NCBI RefSeq assembly: GCF_009740285.1
Contig: NZ_CP046566.1
Coordinates: 3,758,658 to 3,822,657 of the forward strand
Length of the DNA: 64,000 nt
Direction: 5' to 3'
From: Phnomibacter ginsenosidimutans
Lineage (GTDB): Bacteria > Bacteroidota > Bacteroidia > Chitinophagales > Chitinophagaceae
Below, piece after piece: positions 30,868 through 40,253 of the stretch. Positions within the stretch are counted from its first letter, which is position 1. Every line of letters starts with the position of its first letter. Made by a program: the position numbers and the translations under genes. The notes beneath the pieces were generated by a model. That model saw nothing but the letters and a program-made list of their open reading frames with translations, had not been told where the DNA came from and ran no database searches.

Positions 30868-31028
30868 CAGTCTTTGTGATTTTCTCGTTTAAGACTTTTC
30901 TTTATTTCTATATTTTCTACTTCTTATCATTTTCTCTAAAAACTTGTGCAAATTTTAAGGCAACAAAAAGCCAATACTTTTATCCATTTGGCAAATCATT
31001 AAGCTGATTTTTACCCGATGTAATTGTG

Positions 31029-31289
31029 CTAATCAATATTGTGATGCAACAATTTTTCAAGTTCAGCTTCTATTTGCGCCACAAATTCCGTAGCTGACAT
31101 ATTTAATAAAGGAGCCAGCCTAATAATGTCCGTCAGTTTGATATGATACACCCCTTGCTCCATCTTATCTATGGCGCTTTTACTAATATTGAGAGATGCT
31201 GCCAGTGCCTCTCTTTTGAGTTTTGCTGAAATACGCAACCGACGTAAAATTGTTGCGGCTGCTTGTTTCAGGATAGCATCGCTGTGCAT
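31029..31289 (-). CDS. XRE-family HTH regulator of the peptide locus (putative)
   Basis: 86 aa from ATG 31289 (MHSDAILKQAAATIL); the open frame continues to 31379 but the upstream part is not conserved-looking. The Cro/C1 helix-turn-helix is readable as LRRLRISAKLKREALAASLNISKSAIDKMEQG, residues about 15-46, then a helix that dimerises (IIRLAPLLNMSATEFV). It is divergent from the VKOR fusion gene, with two inverted repeats (31372-31387 and 31392-31408) in between. I infer it represses or activates the peptide locus and itself. Evidence is positional only. Confidence 0.78.
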   Translation of the reverse strand: MHSDAILKQAAATILRRLRISAKLKREALAASLNISKSAIDKMEQGVYHIKLTDIIRLAPLLNMSATEFVAQIEAELEKLLHHNID

Positions 31290-31371
31290 GATGAAAAGTG
31301 TAAGGTGTATAGAGCGTAATAGCATAAATATAGGTGGTTTTAAAAAAATTTCGTTCACTACAATACTTTTT

Positions 31372-31408
31372 TTTGACAAATGTCAAACCAACTGTAGGTT
31401 ACCTACAG
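31372..31408. promoter_or_regulatory. Two adjacent inverted repeats in the XRE/VKOR divergent region
   Basis: First TTTGACA-AA-TGTCAAA (31372-31387), then CTGTAGGT-T-ACCTACAG (31392-31408), immediately followed by TTAAGGTGTA. The second repeat and its right flank recur in the large palindrome at 40436-40472 (shared TTACCTACA-n-TTAAGGTGTA). They are candidate operators for the XRE regulator. Confidence 0.55.
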
Positions 31409-31528
31409 TTAAGGTGTACATAAGCTACAGATTTTGCATGCCTAAAAAGACTGTTGTATTCGTTATATGCCTGACATTCACAGTAGGTTATCAGCATCAC
31501 TCCAGAACTGTGAAAATTGTTGCTTTGT

Positions 31529-33197
31529 ATGAACAAATTGACGACACACTTACAACACCCAAATGTACAAGCTACCGACTGCCTGCTGCGGCTGCTCCAA
31601 GTGCCAGTACACAGCTTTACTGTAGAGCAGCAATTAGAAGAACACCCCGACTGGCCCAGCCTGCTCTGCATTAGCGATGCCCTGCACCAATGGCATGTAC
31701 CCCATCTGGCTGCAAAAGCTGCCGACCAACAATTGCCCGATACTCATTACCCCTTGTTGGCAGTAACCAATCATCCTGAGCGGCCCTTAGCCGTGGTAGT
31801 GGGGGTTCACAATGATGTGGTTCACTTTTACCAATACAGCTACCGCCAACAGCATCAGGAACCGCTGAAAGACTTTTTGCAACGCTGGACGGGTATTTAC
31901 CTGATAGCCGAAGCCACCCCGCAAAGCGGCGACCCAGAATATGCTGCTGCTGCCCGCAAACGCCGCTGGCAACTGGCGCTGCCCATTACAGCTTTGCTGC
32001 TGGCCCTCACAGCTTTGGGCGGCTTGTGTTGGCCACGGCTGCAACACCTGACAGGATCTGCGAACCTGTCAGGCGGCGGAGCCACCATTGCAGCCATCAT
32101 CGCCATCTTTATATTGTACTTAGCAGGCCTTGCCGTTAGCCTCATGCTGCTGTGGTACGATATAGACAAACGCAACCCACTGCTGCAAAAAGTGTGTACC
32201 GGCCTTGTTAAAACCAATTGCAACGCCATCCTCAATAGCAGTGCCAGCAAACTGTTTGGCTGGCTCAGCTGGAGCGAAATAGGCTTTGCCTATTATGCAG
32301 GTGGCCTATTGCTGATGGCCTTTCCCACCCAGGCCCCTTGGGCCTTGCAGTGGTTGGGCTTAGTGGGCGTGGCTGCCTTGGTGTACCCCATCTTCAGTAT
32401 TTACTATCAGTGGCGCATTGCCAAGCAGTGGTGCATGCTTTGCCTTGCCGTGCAAGCTGTATTGGTGCTGCAAGGCACAGCCTTATGGATGGGCAATTAC
32501 TTACCTGCATTATCGTTAGACACCCTCACTACATTCCTCATTCCTCAATCCGCATTCATCATTGCTACCGTTTACATTCTCCCGCTATTAGCTTGGCTCT
32601 TCCTCAAGCCTTGGTTGCTGCGGCACCAAACCGTCCTGCAGGGAGCAGCGGGCCTACCGACGCCTCAAGTTTAACCCCGAAGTATTTACCAGCCTGCTAC
32701 ACAAGCAAAAAGCCATAACCACACCTACCAATGGTTTGGGTATTGTATTGGGCCCTGCCAATGCCCCGCACAAACTGGTGAAAGTGTGCAACCCATACTG
32801 CGGGCCCTGCAGCAAGGCACACCCCAAAATAGAGCAACTGCTGCACCGCCACCCCAACCTGCAGGTCCAAATACTGTTTATGGTGCCCAATGTACCCGGC
32901 GAAAAATACCATACGGCTGCCACCCACCTGATGGCCATCGCACATACGGCTACCGGGCAGGCGCAGGTGCAGCAGGCATTAGACGATTGGTACCTGCCAG
33001 AAACAAAAGATTATGAAGCCTTTGCCACCAAATACCCGCTGAACGGTGCCATAGCCGCTGCGGCCCCTACCATTACCACCATGGAGCAGTGGAGCAAGGC
33101 CAATGACATACGCTATACCCCCACCCTATTTTACAACGGCTACGAGCTACCGCCGGAGTACGATGTGGAGGACCTATCTTATTTTCTGCAGGAGTAG
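31529..33197 (+). CDS. C39-like / VKOR / DsbA-like fusion disulfide-forming protein (frameshifted)
   Basis: ATG 31529 (MNKLTTHLQHPNVQ). Residues 1-130 resemble a C39 peptidase domain (SLLCISDALHQW...HLAAKAA...PLLAV...FLQRWTGIYLIAE parallels the exporter's own C39 region) but lack the catalytic Cys and His, so it is probably non-catalytic. The VKOR domain follows with several membrane helices, loop cysteines C223 and C231 (CTGLVKTNC) and the redox pair C302/C305 (WCMLC). An extra G in GGG 32641-32643 breaks the frame after LQ. Corrected, it runs into QRAYRRLKFNPEVF and a thioredoxin/DsbA-type domain with CNPYCGPCSKAHP. The fusion would generate disulfides from quinone oxidation in the periplasm, presumably for the Cys-rich peptides encoded downstream. 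Confidence 0.85.
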
Positions 33198-33404
33198 TGC
33201 CCTGTGGAAAAAAGCCCGGGAAGCACTCTTTGGTTACACCCTAACCACTGCCCGGCGGCCCAGCACCCCGTATGGCCCAAAACTACCGGGGCAAACACCT
33301 ATTTTTAAAACCGTTTAAATTGTACAAACAATGGAAACAAAAAAAATGAGCCTCGCTACTGTAGCAGGCAAACTCAGCCGGGCTGAGATGAAAAATGTGA
33401 TGGC
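33181..33404 (+). repeat. 224-bp duplicated segment, copy A
   Basis: From ATTTTCTGCAGGAG in the last codons of the VKOR-DsbA gene, through the intergenic region, to the end of the precursor leader coding sequence. It matches 40594-40816 with about half a dozen differences (for example CTAACCACTG versus ATAACCAATG, and one A fewer in the second copy). The segment includes a conserved small hairpin TGGTTA...TAACCA. Identity stops at the leader/core border. Confidence 0.9.
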
Positions 33405-33549
33405 GGGGAATTCATCTTTTGAAGATACTGGGGATGAAACAATTGAATGCAACGATACTTGCCTGACAACAGCTGATTGTCCACTAGATAGAAAGTGTAC
33501 AACAGGAACATGTGGTGGGAAATCAATCAAGGCTTGTTTCCTTTATTAG
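33331..33549 (+). CDS. Cys-rich peptide precursor 1 (candidate bacteriocin)
   Basis: 72 aa. The leader is METKKMSLATVAG then KLSRAEMKNVMAG, ending in a 'double-glycine-like' Ala-Gly that C39 proteases commonly recognise. The leader resembles Bacteroidetes GG-type natural-product precursors (LSRxEMKxxxGG). The core of about 46 aa (NSSFEDTGDETIE...) holds six Cys, allowing three disulfides. No lanthionine enzyme, cyclodehydratase or radical SAM is nearby. Codons 15-19 form a perfect DNA palindrome at 33373-33387 (CTCAGCCGGGCTGAG). A hairpin follows at 33555-33593 before the TlpA-like gene. Function as a toxin or pheromone is inferred. Confidence 0.82.
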   Translation: METKKMSLATVAGKLSRAEMKNVMAGNSSFEDTGDETIECNDTCLTTADCPLDRKCTTGTCGGKSIKACFLY

Positions 33550-33554
33550 TAATT

Positions 33555-33593
33555 AATGAATACTTCGACAAATGATTTGTCGAAGTGTTCATT
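33555..33593 (+). terminator. Hairpin between precursor 1 and its TlpA-like partner
   Basis: ATGAATACTTCGACAAA and TTTGTCGAAGTGTTCAT (33556-33572 and 33576-33592) form a 17-bp stem with one G-T pair and a 3-nt loop. The following T-run is weak (TTTAATATT), so partial termination or RNA stabilisation is likely. It lies just 5 bp after the precursor stop. Confidence 0.65.
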
Positions 33594-33610
33594 TAATATT
33601 AAGATACTCC

Positions 33611-34981
33611 ATGCAACAAAAATTAATACTGATTTTTTTAAAAGTAACAGCCATAATTCCACTATGGTCTATTTCATCATTTGGACAAAAGAATATAGAT
33701 AATGTAATTATCAAGGGGAACATAGTCAATATTAGCAATCAAATTGAATTGGAGGATATGTCTGCAGTGGGAAGGATTTCCGCATCTAATCCTGAACGTT
33801 ATTTTTTGCCAGATAGTCTTGGGAATTTTTCAATCAAAACACATGTAAAAAGTCCAGGATATTTTCGACTAGGCAGAAATATTATTTATTTGAGCCCTGG
33901 AGATAACATAAATGTACAAATCGACTTCAATCTTCCTGAAAAGGCAAAGTTTGAAGGGAGTAATTGGAAATTAAATGATTATCTAAAAAATACAGCCTTC
34001 CCAAAAGCAGGGTCCTATTGTGAATATTCTAGTTTAATAAAATCTACAGTTAATGAGACTATTGACGCTTTCGTTGATTATGGCAAAAAAAGGCATCAAA
34101 GTTTATTAGCCCTGCCAGATGCTAGCCCTCTATTTATTGAGCTTGAAGAAGCCAGAATAAAAGCAGATATCATCAACAGTATAGTGAGTTTAACTTGGTT
34201 TTATCCAGAGAGACACAAGTTATCTATGGACTCGAGTAAACGCTTCCAACAAACGTTTATGCCTCAAATTGGTAAACTAATAGAGCCGTTCATTAACAAA
34301 TTCGTCAACAGTGACTATCTCGATCTTGTAGTTTATCAAAAAATTGCCGGGTATGTAATCAAATACAATAAGCAAGACTCTGCTAGCACATCCTCTTTAA
34401 CTATAAAAGAATGGATTACGGCTAGTTCAATTTTTGCAGAAATGAATTACCAGTATGAAAATGCTGACTTTGAAAAGATAAATGATCGTATTAACCTAAT
34501 AGTTAAAGAAGAATATCGTTACCCATTACTTGAATTTCTAAAGTCAAAATCAATTTTCGCAAATGGGAGTCAAGCCCAAGATTTTGCAGCACTCAACATT
34601 AATAAAAAGTCGGTCAAATTAAGCGATTTAAAAGGTAAAGTCATCTTACTCGATTTTTGGGCTACATGGTGTGGCCCTTGTATTCAAGCATTTCCACAAA
34701 TTGAGGCAATTAAACAACACTTTATCAATGACAGTAACGTAGTCATTCAATCTGTTTCTATAGATGAGAATACAGCTAAATGGGAATCGGCAGTATCAAA
34801 ATATAATCTTGGAAAAAATACTTGGATTATAAACAGGTATGCTATCCCTGAATATCAATTGTACTCATTACCCCGTATTGTAATTGTAGATAAAAACTTC
34901 AGGGTGGTCTCATTTAGCGGTTTCGAACCGAGCGACAAGGAAGGATTAATTCAATTCATTGAAAAATTATTAATAGAATAA
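33611..34981 (+). CDS. TlpA-like thiol-disulfide oxidoreductase, partner of precursor 1
   Basis: 456 aa from ATG 33611 (MQQKLILIFLK...SSFGQ), which gives a signal peptide; the frame continues upstream, but the region holds the precursor's hairpin. Residues about 25-110 resemble the DUF4369-type N-domain of Bacteroidetes thioredoxins, then an alpha-helical middle part. The C-terminal thioredoxin domain has VILLDFWATWCGPCIQAFPQ with the CxxC pair, and a cis-Pro in LYSLPRIVI. Periplasmic. AT-rich compared with the flanking exporter genes. It may isomerise or reduce disulfides of the peptide, or protect the cell. Confidence 0.85.
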   Translation: MQQKLILIFLKVTAIIPLWSISSFGQKNIDNVIIKGNIVNISNQIELEDMSAVGRISASNPERYFLPDSLGNFSIKTHVKSPGYFRLGRNIIYLSPGDNINVQIDFNLPEKAKFEGSNWKLNDYLKNTAFPKAGSYCEYSSLIKSTVNETIDAFVDYGKKRHQSLLALPDASPLFIELEEARIKADIINSIVSLTWFYPERHKLSMDSSKRFQQTFMPQIGKLIEPFINKFVNSDYLDLVVYQKIAGYVIKYNKQDSASTSSLTIKEWITASSIFAEMNYQYENADFEKINDRINLIVKEEYRYPLLEFLKSKSIFANGSQAQDFAALNINKKSVKLSDLKGKVILLDFWATWCGPCIQAFPQIEAIKQHFINDSNVVIQSVSIDENTAKWESAVSKYNLGKNTWIINRYAIPEYQLYSLPRIVIVDKNFRVVSFSGFEPSDKEGLIQFIEKLLIE

Positions 34982-35119
34982 TCAGACATCATAACGATTG
35001 GTCAATGCACATGATCTACTACCAGATCATTTTTTTGAAAACTTAAGCTGAAATACTTGGTACTCTAATGATAAGAGACCTGAAATCAACTTTTACTAAA
35101 TCAATAAATATTAAACACC

Positions 35120-35347
35120 ATGGAAGCAAAAAGAATGAGCCTTGCTAATGTGCAGGGCAAACTCAGCCGGGCTGAGATGAAAGATGTATTGGCGGGAAAT
35201 TCAGGGGATTCATCACTTGAATTTGAAGACGATTTAAAGCCAATTTGCACAGCTTGTACTAGTGATTCACAATGTGGTATCAAAGTATGCAGAAGTTCAC
35301 CATCTTGCATAGAACTTAAGGTTTGTGCAAAGCCTCTTATTTGTTAA
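35120..35347 (+). CDS. Cys-rich peptide precursor 2 (candidate bacteriocin)
   Basis: 75 aa. The leader MEAKRMSLANVQGKLSRAEM-KDVLAG is a diverged version of the leader in precursors 1 and 3; the palindromic CTCAGCCGGGCTGAG recurs at 35162-35176. The core (about 49 aa) has seven Cys, an odd number, so one may be free or the peptide dimeric. An acidic stretch (LEFEDDL) precedes the Cys region as in precursor 1. Upstream DNA is not the duplicated segment; the intergenic region 34982-35119 shows no other gene. A 12-bp hairpin follows at 35356-35389. Confidence 0.8.
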   Translation: MEAKRMSLANVQGKLSRAEMKDVLAGNSGDSSLEFEDDLKPICTACTSDSQCGIKVCRSSPSCIELKVCAKPLIC

Positions 35348-35355
35348 TCCTATTG

Positions 35356-35389
35356 GGGAGTTTCATTCATTCTTATAAATGAAACTCCC
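35356..35389 (+). terminator. Hairpin between precursor 2 and its TlpA-like partner
   Basis: GGGAGTTTCATT (35356-35367) and AATGAAACTCCC (35378-35389), a perfect 12-bp stem with a 10-nt loop, followed by ATTATTC. It is 8 bp after the precursor stop. Confidence 0.65.
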
Positions 35390-35453
35390 ATTATTCAGAT
35401 GAGACAAGAAAAAAATCGGCAGTAAACGTATTCAAAATTATTAATATTCAACT

Positions 35454-36614
35454 TTGAAAAAATCAATAATATCTCTGGTTCTCTCTTTGAATTTTGCTAT
35501 CTGCATTTCACAACCATTAGATTACATCATTGAGGGTTATGTAAGCAATGTAGATTCTGGAATGATTTACATAGTGCCGGTGATAAATGAAGCAAAATAT
35601 TACGGCCCTAATAGCATGAAAGATTCTGCAATAATAAAAGATGGATTATTCAAGTTTAGAAGAATACATAACAATAATAATACATATGCTTACAGGTTGT
35701 ATATTCAAAGTAATATTTCCAGTGGGTCTACAGATTTTGTTTTCATTAATGGAGAGAATGTTTTTATAGAAATCGACTCGATTGATGAACACATTTCTCC
35801 AAGAATTGCTAACTCTACATATCAAAATGAAATAAAATATGAATACAATGATTTCTTTGAAAAATTTATTGTAGATGTAAATAGATATTACGAATACGAA
35901 GAAGGCATTTACAATAAGTTTGATGGCAATATACCTAAAGAAATTGTTCTTGAATTTGAAGCAAAGCAAAAGCTGATATCGCATCAGTCAGACTCATTAT
36001 TTCAATTGTATGCAGAATTACATCCAAACTCTCATGTAACCTTATGGAAAATGATTGAGAGACTCAAGAATATTGGGCATAACAGTTCTTACAGAAGCAT
36101 TTTCAATAAGTTCCCTGTTGAAATTCGAAATTCACAAATAGGATTGATCTTTTTACAAGATCTATATGCAAGTGAATTGCTTAGCATTAATTCGGTTTTT
36201 CCAGAACTTCAATTTCAAAATATACAGGAAGAAATTACAGTTATAGATAAATCTAAACTAGGGAGTTCATTTACCTTGGTTGACTTTTGGTTTACAGATT
36301 GTATACCTTGTAGAAAGCAGTTTCCAGAACTTAAGCGCTTATTCAAAATATACAGACAATATGGTTTTCAAATCATCGGAATTTCTATTGATGAAGAATC
36401 CAAAATTGACACTTGGCGCAATTTAATTCAGAAAGAGTCTCTCAATTGGCTACACTTATTGGATAAAAGCGGTAAGACTACAACAAAGCTTGCAATCAAC
36501 TCTTTCCCTACGAACTTCTTGCTAAACAGTGATGGAGTGATACTTAAAAAAAATATTACTATTTCGGACTTAGCAACATTACTGTTAGAGAGTTATAAAA
36601 AAATAGGCAAATGA
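35454..36614 (+). CDS. TlpA-like thiol-disulfide oxidoreductase, partner of precursor 2
   Basis: 386 aa, apparent TTG start at 35454 (signal peptide KKSIISLVLSLNFAICISQ). It has a DUF4369-like N-domain (about residues 22-110) and a C-terminal thioredoxin domain. The active site is FWFTDCIPCRK, a CxxC with Ile-Pro between the cysteines in place of the canonical Gly-Pro, suggesting altered redox potential. A cis-Pro is present at INSFPTNFLL. Strongly AT-rich (19 G+C of 60 in the sample 35761-35820). It lies between precursor 2 and the exporter and probably acts on the peptide in the periplasm. Confidence 0.82.
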   Translation: MKKSIISLVLSLNFAICISQPLDYIIEGYVSNVDSGMIYIVPVINEAKYYGPNSMKDSAIIKDGLFKFRRIHNNNNTYAYRLYIQSNISSGSTDFVFINGENVFIEIDSIDEHISPRIANSTYQNEIKYEYNDFFEKFIVDVNRYYEYEEGIYNKFDGNIPKEIVLEFEAKQKLISHQSDSLFQLYAELHPNSHVTLWKMIERLKNIGHNSSYRSIFNKFPVEIRNSQIGLIFLQDLYASELLSINSVFPELQFQNIQEEITVIDKSKLGSSFTLVDFWFTDCIPCRKQFPELKRLFKIYRQYGFQIIGISIDEESKIDTWRNLIQKESLNWLHLLDKSGKTTTKLAINSFPTNFLLNSDGVILKKNITISDLATLLLESYKKIGK

Positions 36615-36713
36615 TTGCTTTAAAGCTATTATCAAAAAAAAGCCTGTGCACGACTATTAAGTCCAGTCATTTCATAATTCGAATGTTAGCTCTCAATAGT
36701 AATTATTCATCCC

Positions 36714-38926
36714 ATGCCCTTCCCCCTCTACCGCCAGCTCGATGCCATGGATTGTGGCCCTACCTGCCTGCGCATGGTGGCCCGGCATTATGGGCGTAGT
36801 GTAAGCTTAGAGTACCTGCGTAGCAAAACGGAGTATGGAAAGCAAGGTGCCAGCCTATTGGGGCTGGCCAATGCAGCAGAGGCATTGGGCTTTCATGCCG
36901 TGGGGGCCAAGCTTACCCTGCAACAACTGCTGCAAGAGGCGCCGCTGCCCGCCATCTTGCATTGGGATCAACACCATTTTGTAGTGCTTACGCCGGCCAC
37001 CAAAAAGGGGCAGGTGCAAATAGCCGATCCGGCCAAGGGGCTGCTGTGGCTGAGCCATGCACAACTGCAGCAGCACTGGCTCAGCACCCAAGAGGGCACG
37101 GAGGCCAAAGGCATTGCCCTGCTGCTGGAGGCTACACCCGCCTTGCATACCCAGCAAGAAGATGATGCTGCGGAGGAGCAAGCCGCCCCCAAGGTATTTG
37201 GCTGGTGGCACATGGTGCAGCAGTTGGGCAGGTACCGCCGCTACCTGCTGCAAGTGGGGCTGGGCCTGCTATTGGGCAGCCTGTTGCAGCTCATCTTTCC
37301 TTTTCTTACCCAAAGCCTGGTAGATACGGGCATCAACACCCGCAACCTCCATTTTATCCAAATTATTTTAGCGGCACAGCTTATGCTGCTGCTCAGCCAA
37401 ACACTGGTAGAGTTCATCCGCAGCCGCATACTGCTGCATGTAAGCACACGGGTAAACCTGCAATTGCTGAGTGCTTTTTGGGCCAAGCTGCTGCGCCTGC
37501 CCATTCATTTTTTCGATACCAAGCACCCCGGCGATATTTTGCAACGCCTCAGCGATCAGCAGCGGATTGAGCAGTTTCTCACCGGCGCTGCACTCAGTAC
37601 CCTGTTTAGCCTTTTTAATTTGCTGGTGTTTTCGGTAGTGCTGCTGCAATACAACGCTCAAATATTTATGATTTTTGCCGCTGGCAGTGTATTGTATTTT
37701 TTATGGATACGCTTGTTTTTGCGTTTTCGGCGCCGGCTCGATTATCAGCGCTTTGCCATTATGGCCCGTGAAAGCAATGCCAGCATGCAATTGGTGTATG
37801 GGGTGCAGGAGATAAAGCTGAACAACGCCGAGCACAGTTTCCGCTGGAAATGGGAGGGCTTGCAGGCGGCGGTATTCCGGCTCAATTTCAAAAGCCTGTC
37901 GCTCAACCAGTATCAGCAGTTTGGCGCCTTGTTCATTAATCAGGGCAAAAACATCCTCATCACTTTTTGGTGGCGCAGCAGGTGGTGGAGGGCAAGCTAA
38001 GCTTGGGGGTAATGCTGGCGGTACAGTACATCATTGGTCAGCTCAACGCTCCCATTGAGCAGCTCATTGGCTTTACCCAACAGGCGCAAGATGCCAGCAT
38101 ATCACTGGAGCGCATGAACGATATACAAGTACTGCCCGATGAAGAACCTGCAGCGAGGCAATTTCAACACCGGCTGCCGCAAGAGCACAGCATCCACATC
38201 AATAATCTCAGTTTTACCTATCCCGGGGCGGGCAATGAGCCGGTGCTACGCCAGCTATCGCTTACCATACCGGCACAGCAAACCACTGCAATAGTAGGCA
38301 TGAGTGGCAGCGGTAAAACCACCCTGCTTAAGCTACTGCTTCGCTTTTATGAAACGTACAGCGGCAGCATTACCATTGGCGCTACCGCTTTTAGCAGCAT
38401 TAGCCCAAGGTATTGGCGCAGCCGCTGCGGGGTAGTCATGCAGGATAGCTATGTATTCAACGATACCATTCTCAAAAACATAACCGTAACCGAAGAACCG
38501 GTAGATATGGAACGGGTGTTGGAAGCCTGCAGAATAGCCAACATACTCGACTACATAGAAGCCTTGCCACTTGGCTTTTATACCAAGCTGGGGGCCGAAG
38601 GGGTAGGCATGAGCGGCGGCCAGCGGCAACGCTTGGCGTTGGCAAGAGCCGTGTACAAGCAGCCGCAGTTTATTTTTTTAGATGAAGCCACCAACTCGCT
38701 GGATGCTAACAATGAAAAAGTAATTGTAGAAAACCTGCAACGGTTTTTTGCCCACAAAACGGTGCTGGTAGTAGCGCATAGGCTGAGCACGGTGAGGCAT
38801 GCCCATAAAATAGTAGTGATGCACAACGGAGCCATAGCGGAAGAAGGCACGCATGAAAGCCTTGTAAACCTTCGGGGCCGATATTATGAACTGGTAAAAA
38901 ACCAATTAGAACTTGGCAACGAATAA
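36714..38926 (+). CDS. C39-peptidase ABC exporter for the peptides (frameshifted)
   Basis: ATG 36714. The N-terminal C39 cysteine protease has QLDAMDCGPTCL (catalytic Cys14), HFVVL and an Asp in ADPAKG; it would cut after the precursors' Ala-Gly. Six membrane helices follow (about residues 155-400). The nucleotide-binding domain has Walker A GMSGSGKTTLLKLLLRF, signature MSGGQRQRLALARAV, Walker B FIFLDEATNSLD and the H-loop VVAHRLS. The frame breaks at T5, 37964-37968; one extra T turns ITF-W into ITFLVAQQVVEGKLSLG and rejoins the rest. GC-rich. The stop overlaps the HlyD start. The whole protein exports and matures the peptides. Confidence 0.93.
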
Positions 38927-40253
38927 CCACGATACAGAAAGTCCGTTACAAGCCGCTGCGGCAGTGCATACCGCACCGGCGATGGAAGATTCGTTTACGG
39001 CCTTGCTGAGCCACCGGCCACCTTGGTTGGTACGCTGGGGCATCGTGTTGTTTGGGGCATTGCTGGGCTTACTACTGGCCGCTACCTGGTTCATACACTA
39101 TCCCGACAGGGTGCAGGCTACGGGTACGCTTATGGCTACCCATTTGCCGCAAGAGCTGGTGGTGCGTACCGATGGCCGCCTGCAGCACCTGTTTGTGTCC
39201 GAAGGCGATAGTGTGCCACAAGGCCGGCTGATAGCTGTCATGCAAAGCACTGCAAATTATGAGCACCTGTTGCGGTTGCAGCAAATGACGGATAGCCTGC
39301 ACCATGAAATGGCCAATGCCAACCCTACAGCAGCGCTGCATTGGTACCATCAATTCCAAGAAATAGCGGGCAGCTTTCGCATGGGTGAAGTGCAGGCCGA
39401 TTTTCAACAACTGATGGCTGCGATACAAACCTTTACACAATACTTGCAGCAGGGGTACTATCAGCAAAAAATGCAGATGCTTCGTCAAGACCTTGCTTTT
39501 TTACAAGCACAGCAAAAAATACTGCAACAGCAGCAGCAACTTACGCAACAAGATATTGCCCTGGCAGCCGACAATTTTGCCGCCAGCAACAAATTGGCCA
39601 ACCAGCAGGTAATAGCGCCGGTTGAGTTGCGCAACGAGCAGAGCAAATGGGTCAACAAACAACTGCAAGGCCCACAAGTTTCGGCAGCACTGCTCAACAA
39701 CAACATGCAGGCCCACGATAAGCAAAAAGAAATAGCCCAACTGAACAACGAGATAGCCCAACAAACAGAAATTTTCAAACAGGCACTGCAGCAGTGGCAG
39801 GCTAAGCTGGCCGCATGGCAGCAGCAATACCTGATAGTGGCCCCCTGTAATGGGCGGCTGTCGCTGAACGGCTTTTTGCAAGCAGGTGCCAACATGCAGC
39901 GTGGCCAATCCATTGGGAGTGTAGTGCCGCCCAATGCGGGCTATTACGTAGCGGTCACGCTTTCGCAATACAACTTTGGCAAGCTAAAAATTGGTCAACA
40001 GGCAAGGCTGCGTTTTACCGCCTACCCGTATGAAGAATTTGGTACTGTAGCTGCCCAACTTACCGGCATTAAAACCCTGCCCACCGATAGTGGCTATATG
40101 GGCAAATTAATGCTGCCCAATGGCCTTGTTACGGATAAGCATATTGCCCTCAGCTACCGGCATGGCCTGCAAGCGCAGGTAGACATTGTAACCGATAACA
40201 GGCGCCTGCTTCAGCGGCTGCTGGATGGCATTGATAAAGCAGTACGGAGATAA
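38913..40253 (+). CDS. HlyD-family export adaptor
   Basis: About 446 aa. TTG 38913 is inside the end of the exporter gene (14-bp overlap); the ATG at 38982 (MEDSFTALL) is a possible alternative start. A membrane anchor lies at about residues 42-62, then the lipoyl half ELVVRTDGRLQHLFVSEGDSV, a long Gln-rich coiled coil (about 100-310) and the second lipoyl half APCNGRLSLNGFLQAGANMQRG. It bridges the C39 ABC exporter to an outer-membrane channel. No channel gene is in this locus, so a TolC such as that of 4173-5607, or another encoded elsewhere, must serve. Confidence 0.9.
   Translation: MATNNHDTESPLQAAAAVHTAPAMEDSFTALLSHRPPWLVRWGIVLFGALLGLLLAATWFIHYPDRVQATGTLMATHLPQELVVRTDGRLQHLFVSEGDSVPQGRLIAVMQSTANYEHLLRLQQMTDSLHHEMANANPTAALHWYHQFQEIAGSFRMGEVQADFQQLMAAIQTFTQYLQQGYYQQKMQMLRQDLAFLQAQQKILQQQQQLTQQDIALAADNFAASNKLANQQVIAPVELRNEQSKWVNKQLQGPQVSAALLNNNMQAHDKQKEIAQLNNEIAQQTEIFKQALQQWQAKLAAWQQQYLIVAPCNGRLSLNGFLQAGANMQRGQSIGSVVPPNAGYYVAVTLSQYNFGKLKIGQQARLRFTAYPYEEFGTVAAQLTGIKTLPTDSGYMGKLMLPNGLVTDKHIALSYRHGLQAQVDIVTDNRRLLQRLLDGIDKAVRR

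Noticed and set aside
31438-31674. Small frame starting MPKKTVVFVICLTF before and within the VKOR gene
   Set aside because: Hydrophobic start looks like a signal but it runs over the first half of the VKOR gene in another frame and has no Cys-rich core or leader.
31529-33197. VKOR-DsbA protein as part of cytochrome c maturation or general periplasmic oxidation
   Set aside because: No ccm genes are near; the position beside Cys-rich precursors and the C39-like N-terminus favour a dedicated role, though general oxidation cannot be excluded.
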